Of a DNA stretch of 14,746 bases, positions 1 through 6,611 are shown in pieces. Under the pieces are notes generated by a model, which worked only from the letters and a program-made list of their open reading frames with translations, was not told the origin of the DNA and made no database searches. This DNA is from Oscillospiraceae bacterium (GTDB lineage: Bacteria > Bacillota > Clostridia > Oscillospirales > Acutalibacteraceae), in contig JAQXHW010000045.1 of the NCBI GenBank assembly GCA_029007475.1, positions 1 through 14,746 of the forward strand. Direction: 5' to 3'. Positions within the stretch are counted from its first letter, which is position 1. Each line of letters opens with the position of its first letter. A program made the position numbers and the translations under genes.

Positions 1-132
1 GAAGCGGTTGCCACTATGGAAAAGGGCCTGCTCAAGGTTGTTTTCAAATATCCCCAGAGAGCCGTAACAGAGGGTCAGTCCTTAGTGCTTTATAGGGGAG
101 ACGAGGTTTTAGGCGGCGGAAAAATTATATAA
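1..132 (+). CDS. mnmA: tRNA-specific 2-thiouridylase MnmA, C-terminal end (partial)
   Basis: The window opens inside this gene; 43 codons and a TAA stop remain in frame 1. The visible tail contains PQRAVTEGQSLVLYRGDEVL followed by GGGKII. This matches the conserved end of the MnmA C-terminal beta-barrel (usual form RAVTPGQxxVFYxGDxxLGGGxI), which helps hold the tRNA. MnmA puts sulfur on the wobble uridine of the Lys, Glu and Gln tRNAs, using a cysteine desulfurase as sulfur source. The catalytic P-loop and cysteines lie outside the window, so activity cannot be judged. The gene ends 7 bp before a strong hairpin terminator. Identification rests on this tail alone but the motif is distinctive. 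Confidence 0.85.
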   Translation, partial: EAVATMEKGLLKVVFKYPQRAVTEGQSLVLYRGDEVLGGGKII

Positions 133-139
133 AACACTT

Positions 140-180
140 AAAGCATCAGCTTCACTTATAGAGCTGATGCTTTCCTTTTT
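140..180. terminator. Bidirectional intrinsic terminator between mnmA and the EIIC-like gene
   Basis: A perfect 12-bp stem (AAAGCATCAGCT at 140-151 and AGCTGATGCTTT at 162-173) with a 10-nt loop is followed on the plus strand by a T-rich run to 180. On the minus strand the hairpin is followed by TTTAAGTGTTTT. The stop codon of the minus-strand gene (152-154) lies in the loop, so the two convergent genes share this terminator. Confidence 0.9.
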
Positions 181-1228
181 TCGGTATTTTTGTGAGGAGA
201 ATATTTATTGCCGCCGAGAGTAACCCTCCGCAGAAAACGGCCAGCAAAATAAACCATGGTCTGTGCATCTTATATGCGCTCAAAAAACCTCCCGTAAGGT
301 TTTCTGCTCCTGCAGAAAACATATAGGTAAGGTATGATGAGAGTATAGAGCCTAAGGAAAAGCTAAGAACCGCCTTAAAGGGATGAAGCAGGTAGTAGGG
401 CACAGCAGAGACGGATATTCCTCCCACACCGAAGGCGGCACCCGAAAGGTAGGAAATTTTTTCGGCGGTATAGAGAGATTTCCAAGTAAAAAGGCAGGCT
501 ATGAAAAGTGAAACCACGGGAGCAAGGCTTGCTGAGATTACCGCCGCCGCAGGAGTGAATTCCCCTGAGCTTATCATGGCAGAGGAAAAGCTCAGGGCGG
601 AGATATACATACCTGACCCGGGATTTACCGACACAAATACTCCTAAAAGCACATACACAAGAGGGTTTTCGTAATTCATAAGCGCACCGAGAGTCATTGT
701 GCAGGCAGAGTTGATTATCTCTGCAATATTTCCCATGGCAAGAGTCAGAAACAGGGTAAGAATAATAGATATAAAAGCGTACAAAATATCTGATGTTTTT
801 TTTAAGTCTCCGAAAAATATTCGAAGCAGTTTTATTGTACCTCCTGCTATTATTCCCGAAAGTATCGCGCCGAAAAGTCCAAAAGAGCCTGTGATACTGC
901 CTGAGGGGAAGCTGTACGAATAGCCGAAGGTCACAAGGTAACCGCCAAAAATTCCTCCCGCAAGCGCGGTTTCGTCACCAAGGCTCATTGAAACAATACC
1001 GCTTACCGCTATGAACAAAACTTTAGAAAAAATATTTCCGATACTTAAAAGTATAGTGCCGAAGCCTGTGGCTTCTCCTAAGGTATCACCCGTGCCAAAG
1101 CCGAAAATAAGCTCTGACAAAAGCCCTGTTAGGAGAAATATGACCATGAGTACACAAAAGGGTATCAGAAGTATATTTGTGTAATTTTGCAGCTTATCCT
1201 TAAAAAAGCAATCTCTATGTTTAATCAT
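152..1228 (-). CDS. Stand-alone fructose-family PTS EIIC-like membrane protein
   Basis: A 358-residue, very hydrophobic protein with about nine to ten membrane segments. Segments in order match the fructose-family PTS EIIC: a GGIFGGYL stretch and GSFGLFGAILSGIIAGG (residues 91-130); LLGVFVSVNPGSGMYISAL (194-212), the place of the family's GGPxNKAA motif; TPAAAVISASLAPVVSL (225-241), the place of GPMAAVMAAGMVPPL; and GISVSAVPYYLLHPFKAV (270-287), the place of GITEGAIPFAAADPLRV. No EIIA or EIIB domain is attached and none is nearby. The Thr-Glu of the GITEGAIPF motif is replaced by Val-Ser, so sugar phosphorylation coupled to transport may be lost. ATG at 1228 is preferred over the TTG one codon earlier: GAGGAG lies at 1237-1242, 8 nt upstream. 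It is divergent from the PfkB kinase. Family assignment is good; substrate is unknown. Confidence 0.75.
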   Translation of the reverse strand: MIKHRDCFFKDKLQNYTNILLIPFCVLMVIFLLTGLLSELIFGFGTGDTLGEATGFGTILLSIGNIFSKVLFIAVSGIVSMSLGDETALAGGIFGGYLVTFGYSYSFPSGSITGSFGLFGAILSGIIAGGTIKLLRIFFGDLKKTSDILYAFISIILTLFLTLAMGNIAEIINSACTMTLGALMNYENPLVYVLLGVFVSVNPGSGMYISALSFSSAMISSGEFTPAAAVISASLAPVVSLFIACLFTWKSLYTAEKISYLSGAAFGVGGISVSAVPYYLLHPFKAVLSFSLGSILSSYLTYMFSAGAENLTGGFLSAYKMHRPWFILLAVFCGGLLSAAINILLTKIPKKGKHQLYK

Positions 1229-1299
1229 CAAAAAAACTCCTCACAGTGGGTATTTTATCCCTTATGAATTTTATTATTATTGCTATTTATAGGGAAAAG

Positions 1300-1328
1300 T
1301 TGACGTGACCTGGAAAATATAATAAAAT
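1300..1328 (+). promoter_or_regulatory. SigA-type promoter of the PfkB kinase - tcdA pair
   Basis: TTGACG (1300-1305), a 17-bp spacer and TAAAAT (1323-1328) lie 25 bp before the kinase start codon. A TATAAT at 1318-1323 is also present, but its 12-bp spacing to the -35 box is too short. The 124-bp gap is shared with the start of the divergent EIIC-like gene. Confidence 0.7.
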
Positions 1329-1352
1329 GAAACTGCTTGCGAGGTGTTTTAT

Positions 1353-2249
1353 ATGAGTAATATTTCAATTTGCGGACTTGTTAATATGGAGGTAACTGTG
1401 GGGATTGACTCCTTTCCCTTTGAGTACAGACCTATTGATTACCGCTTTTTCGGCGTAGCGTCTAATCCCGGCGGTGTGGGATATAATCTCTCCTTGGCGT
1501 TTAAGGCTTTGGGGGATGAGGTGAATCTCATGTCCTTCTGTGCCGATGACCCGGCAGGCAGACTCATAAAAGCCGAGCTTGAAGCAAAGGGAGTTTCCAC
1601 AGATAATATTCTTACTGAGAATAAAGCTACTGCTCAGTCCGTAGTTCTTTACGATAAAGAGGGAAAGCGCTCAATCCTCTGTGATTTAACCGATAACCAG
1701 GAGCTTTCCTATCCTGAGGATAAGTTTATTGCATCAACCGAAAACGCAGATATAATCTGCCTTTGCAATATAAATTATGCCGCTTCACGCATAGAGGATG
1801 CAAAGAAAACAGGGGCACTCGTTGCAACGGATGTGCATTGTCTTTCTGATATAAATGATGAATATAATTCACGTTTTATGAAAGCGGCGGATATAGTTTT
1901 CCTGAGCAACGAAGCAATTATGGGCAGGGAAGCTGAGTTTTCTGCCGATATAATGAGAAAATACAATAATAAAATTGTTATTGTGGGAATGGGAAAAGAA
2001 GGCGCGCTTCTGCGGACCACGCCCGGCGAGGAGCCTCAGCATATACCTTCTGTTTATACCCGTCCTGTTGTGAATACCGTAGGAGCAGGTGACAGCCTCT
2101 TTGCCGCTTTCCTGCATTTTTACGCAAAGACCCGCGATGCCGAAAAATCCTTAGTAAAAGCTGCCTACTTTGCTTCGTATAAAATCGGAGAAAACGGCGC
2201 CGCAAAGGGCTTTTTAAGTGAAGAAAAGCTGCTTGAGCTTATAAATTAA
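1353..2249 (+). CDS. PfkB/ribokinase-family carbohydrate kinase
   Basis: 298 residues, normal length for the PfkB family, which phosphorylates sugars or nucleosides with ATP in the cytoplasm. Visible hallmarks are the N-terminal NPGGVGYNLSLAFKALG (signature 1, sugar-binding lid side) and NTVGAGDSLFAAFLH near residues 241-255, where Asp247 of GAGD is the catalytic base and the GAG turn is the anion hole. The Asn that begins NTVGAGD is also found in 1-phosphofructokinase-type members. ATG at 1353 is chosen: GAGGTG at 1341-1346 sits 6 nt upstream, while an in-frame GTG at 1344 lies inside that ribosome binding site. The tcdA gene begins 9 bp after the stop, so the two are cotranscribed. The substrate cannot be read from sequence; the divergent EIIC-like permease may supply it (inference). 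Confidence 0.85.
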   Translation: MSNISICGLVNMEVTVGIDSFPFEYRPIDYRFFGVASNPGGVGYNLSLAFKALGDEVNLMSFCADDPAGRLIKAELEAKGVSTDNILTENKATAQSVVLYDKEGKRSILCDLTDNQELSYPEDKFIASTENADIICLCNINYAASRIEDAKKTGALVATDVHCLSDINDEYNSRFMKAADIVFLSNEAIMGREAEFSADIMRKYNNKIVIVGMGKEGALLRTTPGEEPQHIPSVYTRPVVNTVGAGDSLFAAFLHFYAKTRDAEKSLVKAAYFASYKIGENGAAKGFLSEEKLLELIN

Positions 2250-2258
2250 GGTGATATA

Positions 2259-2957
2259 ATGGAAAGATTTTTGCGCACAAGGGCAATTTTAGGCGATGAC
2301 GCCATGGAAAAGCTCAAAAATGCCAGGGTTATTGTTTTCGGAATAGGGGGAGTAGGCGGTCACGCGGCAGAAGCTATTGTACGAAGCGGAGTAGGGGAAA
2401 TCCACCTTGTTGACTCCGATAAGGTATCTGTTACCAATATTAACCGCCAGCTTATTGCCGATGACAGTACGGTAGGGCTTCTCAAAACCGAGGTTATGAG
2501 TAAGCGCTTAAAGCTTATCAATCCCGAGCTTCGAATTAAAGCCTTTAATATGTTTTATACCCCCGAAAATGCTGATGAAATCGACCTTTCTCAGTATTCA
2601 TATATCGTGGACGCAATAGACAGCGTAGCGTCTAAGGTAGAGCTTATCGCGAGGGCGAAGAGTGCAGACGTGCCTATTATCAGCAGTATGGGCTTTGGAA
2701 ATAAGCTGAGTCCTACTGAGATTGAGGTAGCGGATATTTCGAAAACAGAGGTTTGCCCTTTGGCAAGAACAATTCGCAGGCTCTTAAGGCAAAAGGGGAT
2801 TAGCCACTTAAAAACAGTTTACTCCAAAGAAATCCCCAAAACTCCCCAAAATCCCATCGAGGACGGGGGAAAGCGCACGGTGGGAAGCGTTTCCTTTGTG
2901 CCCTCTGTGGCAGGACTCATAATCGCCTCAGAGGTAATTAAAGATATATCAAAATAA
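2259..2957 (+). CDS. tcdA: tRNA threonylcarbamoyladenosine dehydratase (ThiF/E1 superfamily)
   Basis: 232 residues. TcdA uses ATP to cyclise t6A to ct6A at position 37 of ANN-decoding tRNAs. The E1-like Rossmann fold shows at residues 25-34 (VFGIGGVGGH region), the acidic VDSD after the second strand (51-54), TNINRQ (59-64, ATP-binding Asn and Arg), and VDAIDS (117-122). The conserved SPTEIEVADISKTEVCPLAR stretch (151-170) and LLRQKGI match TcdA rather than MoeB or ThiF; the family usually has Asp where Cys166 stands. AAGGTGA ends 4 nt before the ATG. It follows the kinase in an operon. No clear terminator follows. With mnmA, this makes two tRNA-modification genes in the left flank. Confidence 0.9.
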   Translation: MERFLRTRAILGDDAMEKLKNARVIVFGIGGVGGHAAEAIVRSGVGEIHLVDSDKVSVTNINRQLIADDSTVGLLKTEVMSKRLKLINPELRIKAFNMFYTPENADEIDLSQYSYIVDAIDSVASKVELIARAKSADVPIISSMGFGNKLSPTEIEVADISKTEVCPLARTIRRLLRQKGISHLKTVYSKEIPKTPQNPIEDGGKRTVGSVSFVPSVAGLIIASEVIKDISK

Positions 2958-3360
2958 GAGCTTGATTTTGCGGTGTATCACTGTAATTCAAAAAGAAAAG
3001 CAATAAATAACGGACGCAGTTTTGGAGCCAATGTAGAAAGCCCGCAAACCCTGATGAACACTGGGCTTTCGGCACATTATCCGTGAAGCGTCAAAATCCC
3101 GAAACCCGCATTCTAAAGCGGTTTTTGCAATTTGCTTTGCAGGAATACCCCGTGCCGTGATTCCGTGATGCTTTTCTATGCCCACACTTGATGCTTTTTT
3201 GATGCTTTCTGAAAATTCTGCCCTTACTTATATTAATAACAGATGTTATTTTGATGCTTAAAAATTCAAAGGCGGTGTTTTTGCTAACATTAGCTTTGTG
3301 TGCGTTCAACTATAGTCGTAATATGATTGTTGATATTATAATCAAGGTGGTTTTAGGTTA
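2958..3360. other. Gene-poor stretch after tcdA with repeats and a possible coding remnant
   Basis: I see no convincing intact gene here. There is an 8-bp inverted repeat GAAAGCCC/GGGCTTTC (3036-3043 and 3063-3070, 19-nt loop) without a T-run. Four copies of a TGATGCTT unit start at about 3166, 3189, 3200 and 3252. A minus-strand frame is open from about 3227 to 2988, reads FSESIKKASSVGIEKHH at its start, has no good ribosome binding site, and could be the remains of a gene. ACGCAGTTTT at 3014-3023 repeats the core of the tRNA-Trp-derived scar at 11198-11207. Confidence 0.5.
3330..3345. promoter_or_regulatory. Candidate operator upstream of the AbiE operon
   Basis: TTGAT (3330-3334) and ATCAA (3341-3345) form an inverted repeat around a 6-bp centre, 15 bp before the -35 box. 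An 8-bp direct repeat GTCGTAAT is at 3315-3322 and again inside the promoter spacer at 3370-3377. AbiEi antitoxins are known to repress their own promoters by binding repeats there, so these are plausible binding sites. The assignment is inferred. Confidence 0.3.
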
Positions 3361-3389
3361 TTGACTTTCGTCGTAATTGTGGATACAAT
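3361..3389 (+). promoter_or_regulatory. SigA-type promoter of the AbiE operon
   Basis: TTGACT (3361-3366), a 17-bp spacer and TACAAT (3384-3389) stand 31 bp before the abiEi ATG. This near-consensus promoter lies inside the in-frame upstream extension of abiEi, which rules out the TTG at 3361 as the start codon. Confidence 0.8.
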
Positions 3390-3420
3390 ATTATTGAATG
3401 GAGTTGTCGGAGGAGAATGT

Positions 3421-4014
3421 ATGGATTATATAGCTGAATTAACCGCAATCGCGAAATCTCATGGCGGAATTGTTGAAACAAAAATAGCGGCTGAGCAAGG
3501 GATTTCTAAAGCGATGCTTTGTAAACTATGCAAAGAAAATAAAATACATCGCATTGTGAAAGGCCAGTACATACTGCCTGATGATATGCAGGACGAGTTG
3601 TTTTCGATCAGCAAGCGTTCCGCGAATATTATTTTTTCTCATGAAACTGCACTTTTTCTTCACGGAATTTCAGACCGAACTCCTTTTGAACATACTATTA
3701 CTGCACCATCGGGTTGTATTCCTTCTGCTTCAATTAAATCTGAATGCAAGGTGTATTACATCAAACCGGAACTATTTGAGCTTGGTAAAACAGTACTGAA
3801 AACACCTGCCGGTAATGATGTTCCCACATACGATTTAGAGCGAACCATCTGCGATGTGATTCGCAGTCGCAATAGAATTGGAACGGAAACATTCCTCTCA
3901 GCTTTAAAGCTATATGCAGCTAACCCTAAAAAGGATTTAAATAAATTAAATGCTTATGCAAAGAAAATGCGTGTGTCAAATGTTCTGCATCAGTATCTGG
4001 AGGTGCTTCTGTGA
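3421..4014 (+). CDS. abiEi: AbiEi-family antitoxin of a type IV toxin-antitoxin system
   Basis: 197 residues. AbiEi proteins are DNA-binding antitoxins that repress the abiE promoter and counter the AbiEii nucleotidyltransferase without binding it. The N-terminal 60 residues form a winged helix-turn-helix (SHGGIVETKIAAEQGISKAM, then HRIVKGQYILP). The SHETALFLHGISDRTP stretch and the later DLERTICDVIRSRN match the AbiEi antitoxin domain. ATG at 3421 is chosen because GGAGGAG lies about 5-7 nt upstream and the promoter overlaps the longer frame. The gene overlaps abiEii by 4 nt (GTGA), a sign of coupled translation. Confidence 0.88.
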   Translation: MDYIAELTAIAKSHGGIVETKIAAEQGISKAMLCKLCKENKIHRIVKGQYILPDDMQDELFSISKRSANIIFSHETALFLHGISDRTPFEHTITAPSGCIPSASIKSECKVYYIKPELFELGKTVLKTPAGNDVPTYDLERTICDVIRSRNRIGTETFLSALKLYAANPKKDLNKLNAYAKKMRVSNVLHQYLEVLL

Positions 4015-4835
4015 GTAATGCAATGAGCTTAAAAGCAAAAATTCGCAATGTTGCAAAGGAGAAAAACATACCTGCACAGGTTATTTTACAAAACTATATG
4101 TTTGAGCGTCTGCTTGTTCGACTGTCTGTTTCTGAATATAAAGAGAAGTTTGTGCTAAAGGGCGGTATGTTGGTAGCGGCTATTGTGGGGCTGGATAATC
4201 GTGCAACTATGGATATGGACACTACTCTCAAAAATCTTCCTCTCACGGCCGAAGCGATCCGCAGTGCATTTGAAGATATTTGTAACATCGAATTTGATGA
4301 TGGGGTTTTATTTGAGATAGGTGCAATTTCTCCTATTCGTGAAGATGATATTTATGGTGGGTACCGGGTTATGCTCAGTGCAAAGTTTGATACCCTAGTG
4401 ACACCGCTCAGTATTGATGTGTCTACCGGAGATGCAATTACGCCTCATGCAGTGCAGTACAGTTTTGCCGAAATCTTTGATGGTGAACAATCCTACGAAC
4501 TGTGGGCATACAACATCGAAACTGTTTTGGCTGAGAAGGTTGAAACAGTTTTAAGGCGTGGTGTGTTCAATACTCGTCCCAGAGATTTTTACGATACCTA
4601 CATACTGTCTAAAACACAGAATTTTGACAAGGATGTTTTTGTAGACGCACTTAGGGCAACAGCAAACCATCGTGGAACTACGCAGCAGATTGCAGATGTG
4701 CCTGGTATTCTGAAAAATATTGAAGAAAGCAAGGAACTTGTAACAATGTGGGATAAGTACCGTAAGCAATTCGCTTATGCTGCGGACATTGAATACAGTC
4801 AGATTATAACTGCATTGAAAACGTTGACGGAGTGA
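4011..4835 (+). CDS. abiEii: AbiEii nucleotidyltransferase toxin (type IV toxin-antitoxin)
   Basis: 274 residues, DUF1814 family of DNA-polymerase-beta-like nucleotidyltransferases. AbiEii homologues stop growth during phage infection, in studied cases by adding nucleotides to tRNA acceptor ends. All four family motifs are visible: motif I with GG51-52, R64-x-T66 and D68-x-D70; motif II with Asp136 in LSIDVSTGD; motif III with E175-K176 in NIETVLAEKVETVLRR; and motif IV RPRDFYDTYIL with D192 and D195. Catalytic residues look intact, so an active toxin is expected. It starts with GTG overlapping the abiEi stop; GGAGGTG at 3999-4005 stands 5 nt upstream. ATG at 4023 is an alternative start. Confidence 0.9.
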   Translation: MSNAMSLKAKIRNVAKEKNIPAQVILQNYMFERLLVRLSVSEYKEKFVLKGGMLVAAIVGLDNRATMDMDTTLKNLPLTAEAIRSAFEDICNIEFDDGVLFEIGAISPIREDDIYGGYRVMLSAKFDTLVTPLSIDVSTGDAITPHAVQYSFAEIFDGEQSYELWAYNIETVLAEKVETVLRRGVFNTRPRDFYDTYILSKTQNFDKDVFVDALRATANHRGTTQQIADVPGILKNIEESKELVTMWDKYRKQFAYAADIEYSQIITALKTLTE

Positions 4836-4878
4836 CGAGGGTTATATATACAGAAAGGATGAGTTGGAGGGATGAGTT

Positions 4879-5478
4879 ATGGCACAGGTGATAACTTTAA
4901 AAATTACTTACGCAGATTGTGACAGCAGAATATGGAGAGAAGCTCAAATTTCAGATAATTCTTACCTTAACAAACTTGGGTATATGGTGCTTGCTACTTT
5001 CGATACCCTCGTATATCATTTGTTTAGTATAGAGTACAATGGTGTGCTTTTTGAGTTACCTTCGGATGATAGAAGGATAAAACCTGAGGAGTGCCTTTTT
5101 TATGTAAAACTCAAGGATTTGAATTTAAATATCGGTGATAAACTTCAGATGATTTATGATTTTGGCTGTGAGCAAGTTTTCGATATAGAGGTTACGGATA
5201 TATCGCCTATGCCAAGAGGTACAGGAACAGCTTATCCCAAAATATTGCGTGGTGAAGGCAGAGGAGTATTGGATAATGTTTCTGCGTGGGAGACCCTTGA
5301 AATTATTAAACAAATTGACAAAACAGGAAAATCTGAACACTCTGTACAAACAGAGTATGGTTCGCAGTTTTGGGCCTATCGAGATTACAGGTTGGATTTA
5401 GATAATGGTTTGCTAAAGGGAGAAATCGCACGGATTGAAGATGCGTATTCGTCCTTTGAACAGTTTATGGAGGAGTAA
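4879..5478 (+). CDS. Plasmid pRiA4b ORF-3-family-like protein, degenerate
   Basis: 199 residues. The N-terminal half (LKITYADCDSRIWREAQISD, then LATFDTLVYHLFSIEYNG) and KLQMIYDFGCE at 89-98 follow the pRiA4b ORF-3 fold (family consensus: LKVTLxDxxPPIWRR, W-D-H-L-H-F, YDFGDxWxH). The usual Asp, Trp and His after YDFG are replaced by Cys, Gln and Phe, and the cysteine-rich YPxCxxGxxxCPPED segment appears as YPKILRGEGRGVLDN without cysteines. The molecular role of this family is unknown. GGAGG at 4866-4870 serves the ATG; an ATG at 4872 is out of frame. It is 43 bp after abiEii and 2 bp before the next gene, so it belongs to the same operon. Confidence 0.7.
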   Translation: MAQVITLKITYADCDSRIWREAQISDNSYLNKLGYMVLATFDTLVYHLFSIEYNGVLFELPSDDRRIKPEECLFYVKLKDLNLNIGDKLQMIYDFGCEQVFDIEVTDISPMPRGTGTAYPKILRGEGRGVLDNVSAWETLEIIKQIDKTGKSEHSVQTEYGSQFWAYRDYRLDLDNGLLKGEIARIEDAYSSFEQFMEE

Positions 5479-5480
5479 AA

Positions 5481-6035
5481 ATGACAGAGTTGGAAAAAAT
5501 TGCTTATGCAAAGTCTTTTATAGATAAGTTAGCAAATGGAATAAATCCTATTGATGATTCTGTGATTAAAGATGATGATATTGTAAATAATGTGAGAATC
5601 AGCCGTTGCTTCTTTTATGTGTCAGATGTTCTCAGGCAGATGATTGATAATGGTGGAATAAGCAAAAAGAAAGCTTTTATCCCTTTTGATTTAACATTAG
5701 AGGCAAGATCAAAGTTTGAATATTCTGACAAGCCTATACCTATAAGTGAAATTGCAAAGCGCCTAAACGTACTTGTTACCAATGAAAACATGAAAAAGAT
5801 TGCTTATAGAGATATTGCAGAGTGGCTTGTGTCTGTGGATATGCTTTGTGTGATTACAAAGCCTGATGGTAAAACTGCAAAAACGCCCACTGAAAATGCT
5901 GAGAATATCGGTATGTTTACCGAGAAACGTACTGGACAAAGAGGGGAGTACACCGTTACAGTGTGCAATAAAAACGCGCAGATGTTTGTGGTTGATAACC
6001 TGGATGCGATCATATCATATAAAAATTCAAAGTAA
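5481..6035 (+). CDS. Unrecognised 184-residue protein, last gene of the AbiE operon
   Basis: I do not recognise a named domain, although the sequence resembles conserved hypothetical proteins of Firmicutes. It appears soluble, with no signal peptide or membrane segment. The N-terminal part is helical (YAKSFIDKLANGINPIDDS, then NNVRISRCFFYVSDVLRQMI). A middle part with SEIAKRLNVLVTNENMKKIA and YRDIAEWLVSVDMLCVITKP looks like a winged helix or similar small helical module followed by beta strands. The C-terminus is RGEYTVTVCNKNAQMFVVDN. Its ribosome binding site, GGAGGAG, lies inside the end of the previous gene and only 2 bp separate them, so translation is coupled. A strong hairpin follows. 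Function unknown; context suggests a partner of the toxin-antitoxin unit. Confidence 0.75.
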   Translation: MTELEKIAYAKSFIDKLANGINPIDDSVIKDDDIVNNVRISRCFFYVSDVLRQMIDNGGISKKKAFIPFDLTLEARSKFEYSDKPIPISEIAKRLNVLVTNENMKKIAYRDIAEWLVSVDMLCVITKPDGKTAKTPTENAENIGMFTEKRTGQRGEYTVTVCNKNAQMFVVDNLDAIISYKNSK

Positions 6036-6050
6036 TGAGATGAAAAAACT

Positions 6051-6087
6051 AAACACCGAAAAGTTGAACTCAACTTTTCGGTGTTTT
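6051..6087. terminator. Terminator of the AbiE operon
   Basis: A perfect inverted repeat of 17 bp (6051-6067 and 6070-6086, outer bases AAACACCGAAAAG and CTTTTCGGTGTTT) ends in TTTT on the plus strand. On the minus strand it is followed by TTTAGTTTTTTC, so it can work in both directions. It lies 16 bp after the last gene of the operon. Confidence 0.85.
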
Positions 6088-6544
6088 GCTATATCAGTAT
6101 TCATTTACAAATTGAAGAGTCCTCGCCAAAGTGTTAAGGCTAATCAAAGAAAACCGAGAAATGGCACGAGATATAATTTTTAAGTTTGTGTAGTATTTGA
6201 TGAAGAGGAAACCGCGTGCCGCAATTTCGGGTGGTTTAGGGTGGGTTTATGATTGAAACCGATGTTTACGTTTTCAGTTGTCAATGTGCATCATGCAGAG
6301 GGTGAAATCCATAATCACTGCCTTAAGTGTGGGTATGTTACCTTAGGAAAACTAAAAAGTCAAGCAGTGCAATAGATTAACATTGCAACCGTAGTCACTT
6401 GCAATGTTGCATTCTTAATTTGCAAACAAAAATACGCTCACCAAATGGTAAAGGGTTTTACCATCTGATGATAAGGAAATATATAAAGCAAAAATAATAA
6501 AATAAGTTAAAAGCCTCAGATAAGAGGATGAGTGATGTTAAGTG
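6088..6544. other. Gene-poor stretch with inverted repeats and broken coding remnants
   Basis: No intact gene is supported. Two perfect hairpins are present: AACATTGCAA/TTGCAATGTT (6379-6388 and 6399-6408, 10-nt loop) and ATGGTAAA/TTTACCAT (6445-6452 and 6457-6464, 4-nt loop). Neither has a T-run, so they are not simple terminators. An ATG at 6249 opens an 18-codon frame, MIETDVYVFSCQCASCRG, stopped at 6303-6305. The next frame continues with EIHNHCLKCGYVTLGK, so together they resemble a small cysteine-rich zinc-binding protein with a frameshift. The stretch may be a junction between acquired modules. Confidence 0.45.
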
Positions 6545-6573
6545 TTGAATTTGCAGGGTGCCAGTTGTATAAT
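6545..6573 (+). promoter_or_regulatory. SigA-type promoter of the deformylase-like gene
   Basis: TTGAAT (6545-6550), a 17-bp spacer and a perfect TATAAT (6568-6573) stand 38 bp before the ATG. They would drive the deformylase paralogue and the dehydrogenase as one transcript ending at the hairpin at 8081. Confidence 0.7.
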
Positions 6574-6611
6574 TGTTTTATAAAATATCAGATTTACGGT
6601 AGGGTACAGAT

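Noticed and set aside
3036..3070. Hairpin GAAAGCCC/GGGCTTTC as the terminator of tcdA
   Set aside because: The loop is 19 nt, no T-run follows on the plus strand, and it is about 80 bp after the stop.
3361..3420. TTG at 3361 as the start codon of abiEi (217-residue version)
   Set aside because: The TTG is the -35 box of a good promoter with its -10 box at 3384-3389, and the ATG at 3421 has a strong ribosome binding site.
5866..6183. 105-residue plus-strand frame across the end of the AbiE operon
   Set aside because: It overlaps the end of the 184-residue gene in another phase, runs through the terminator hairpin and has no ribosome binding site.
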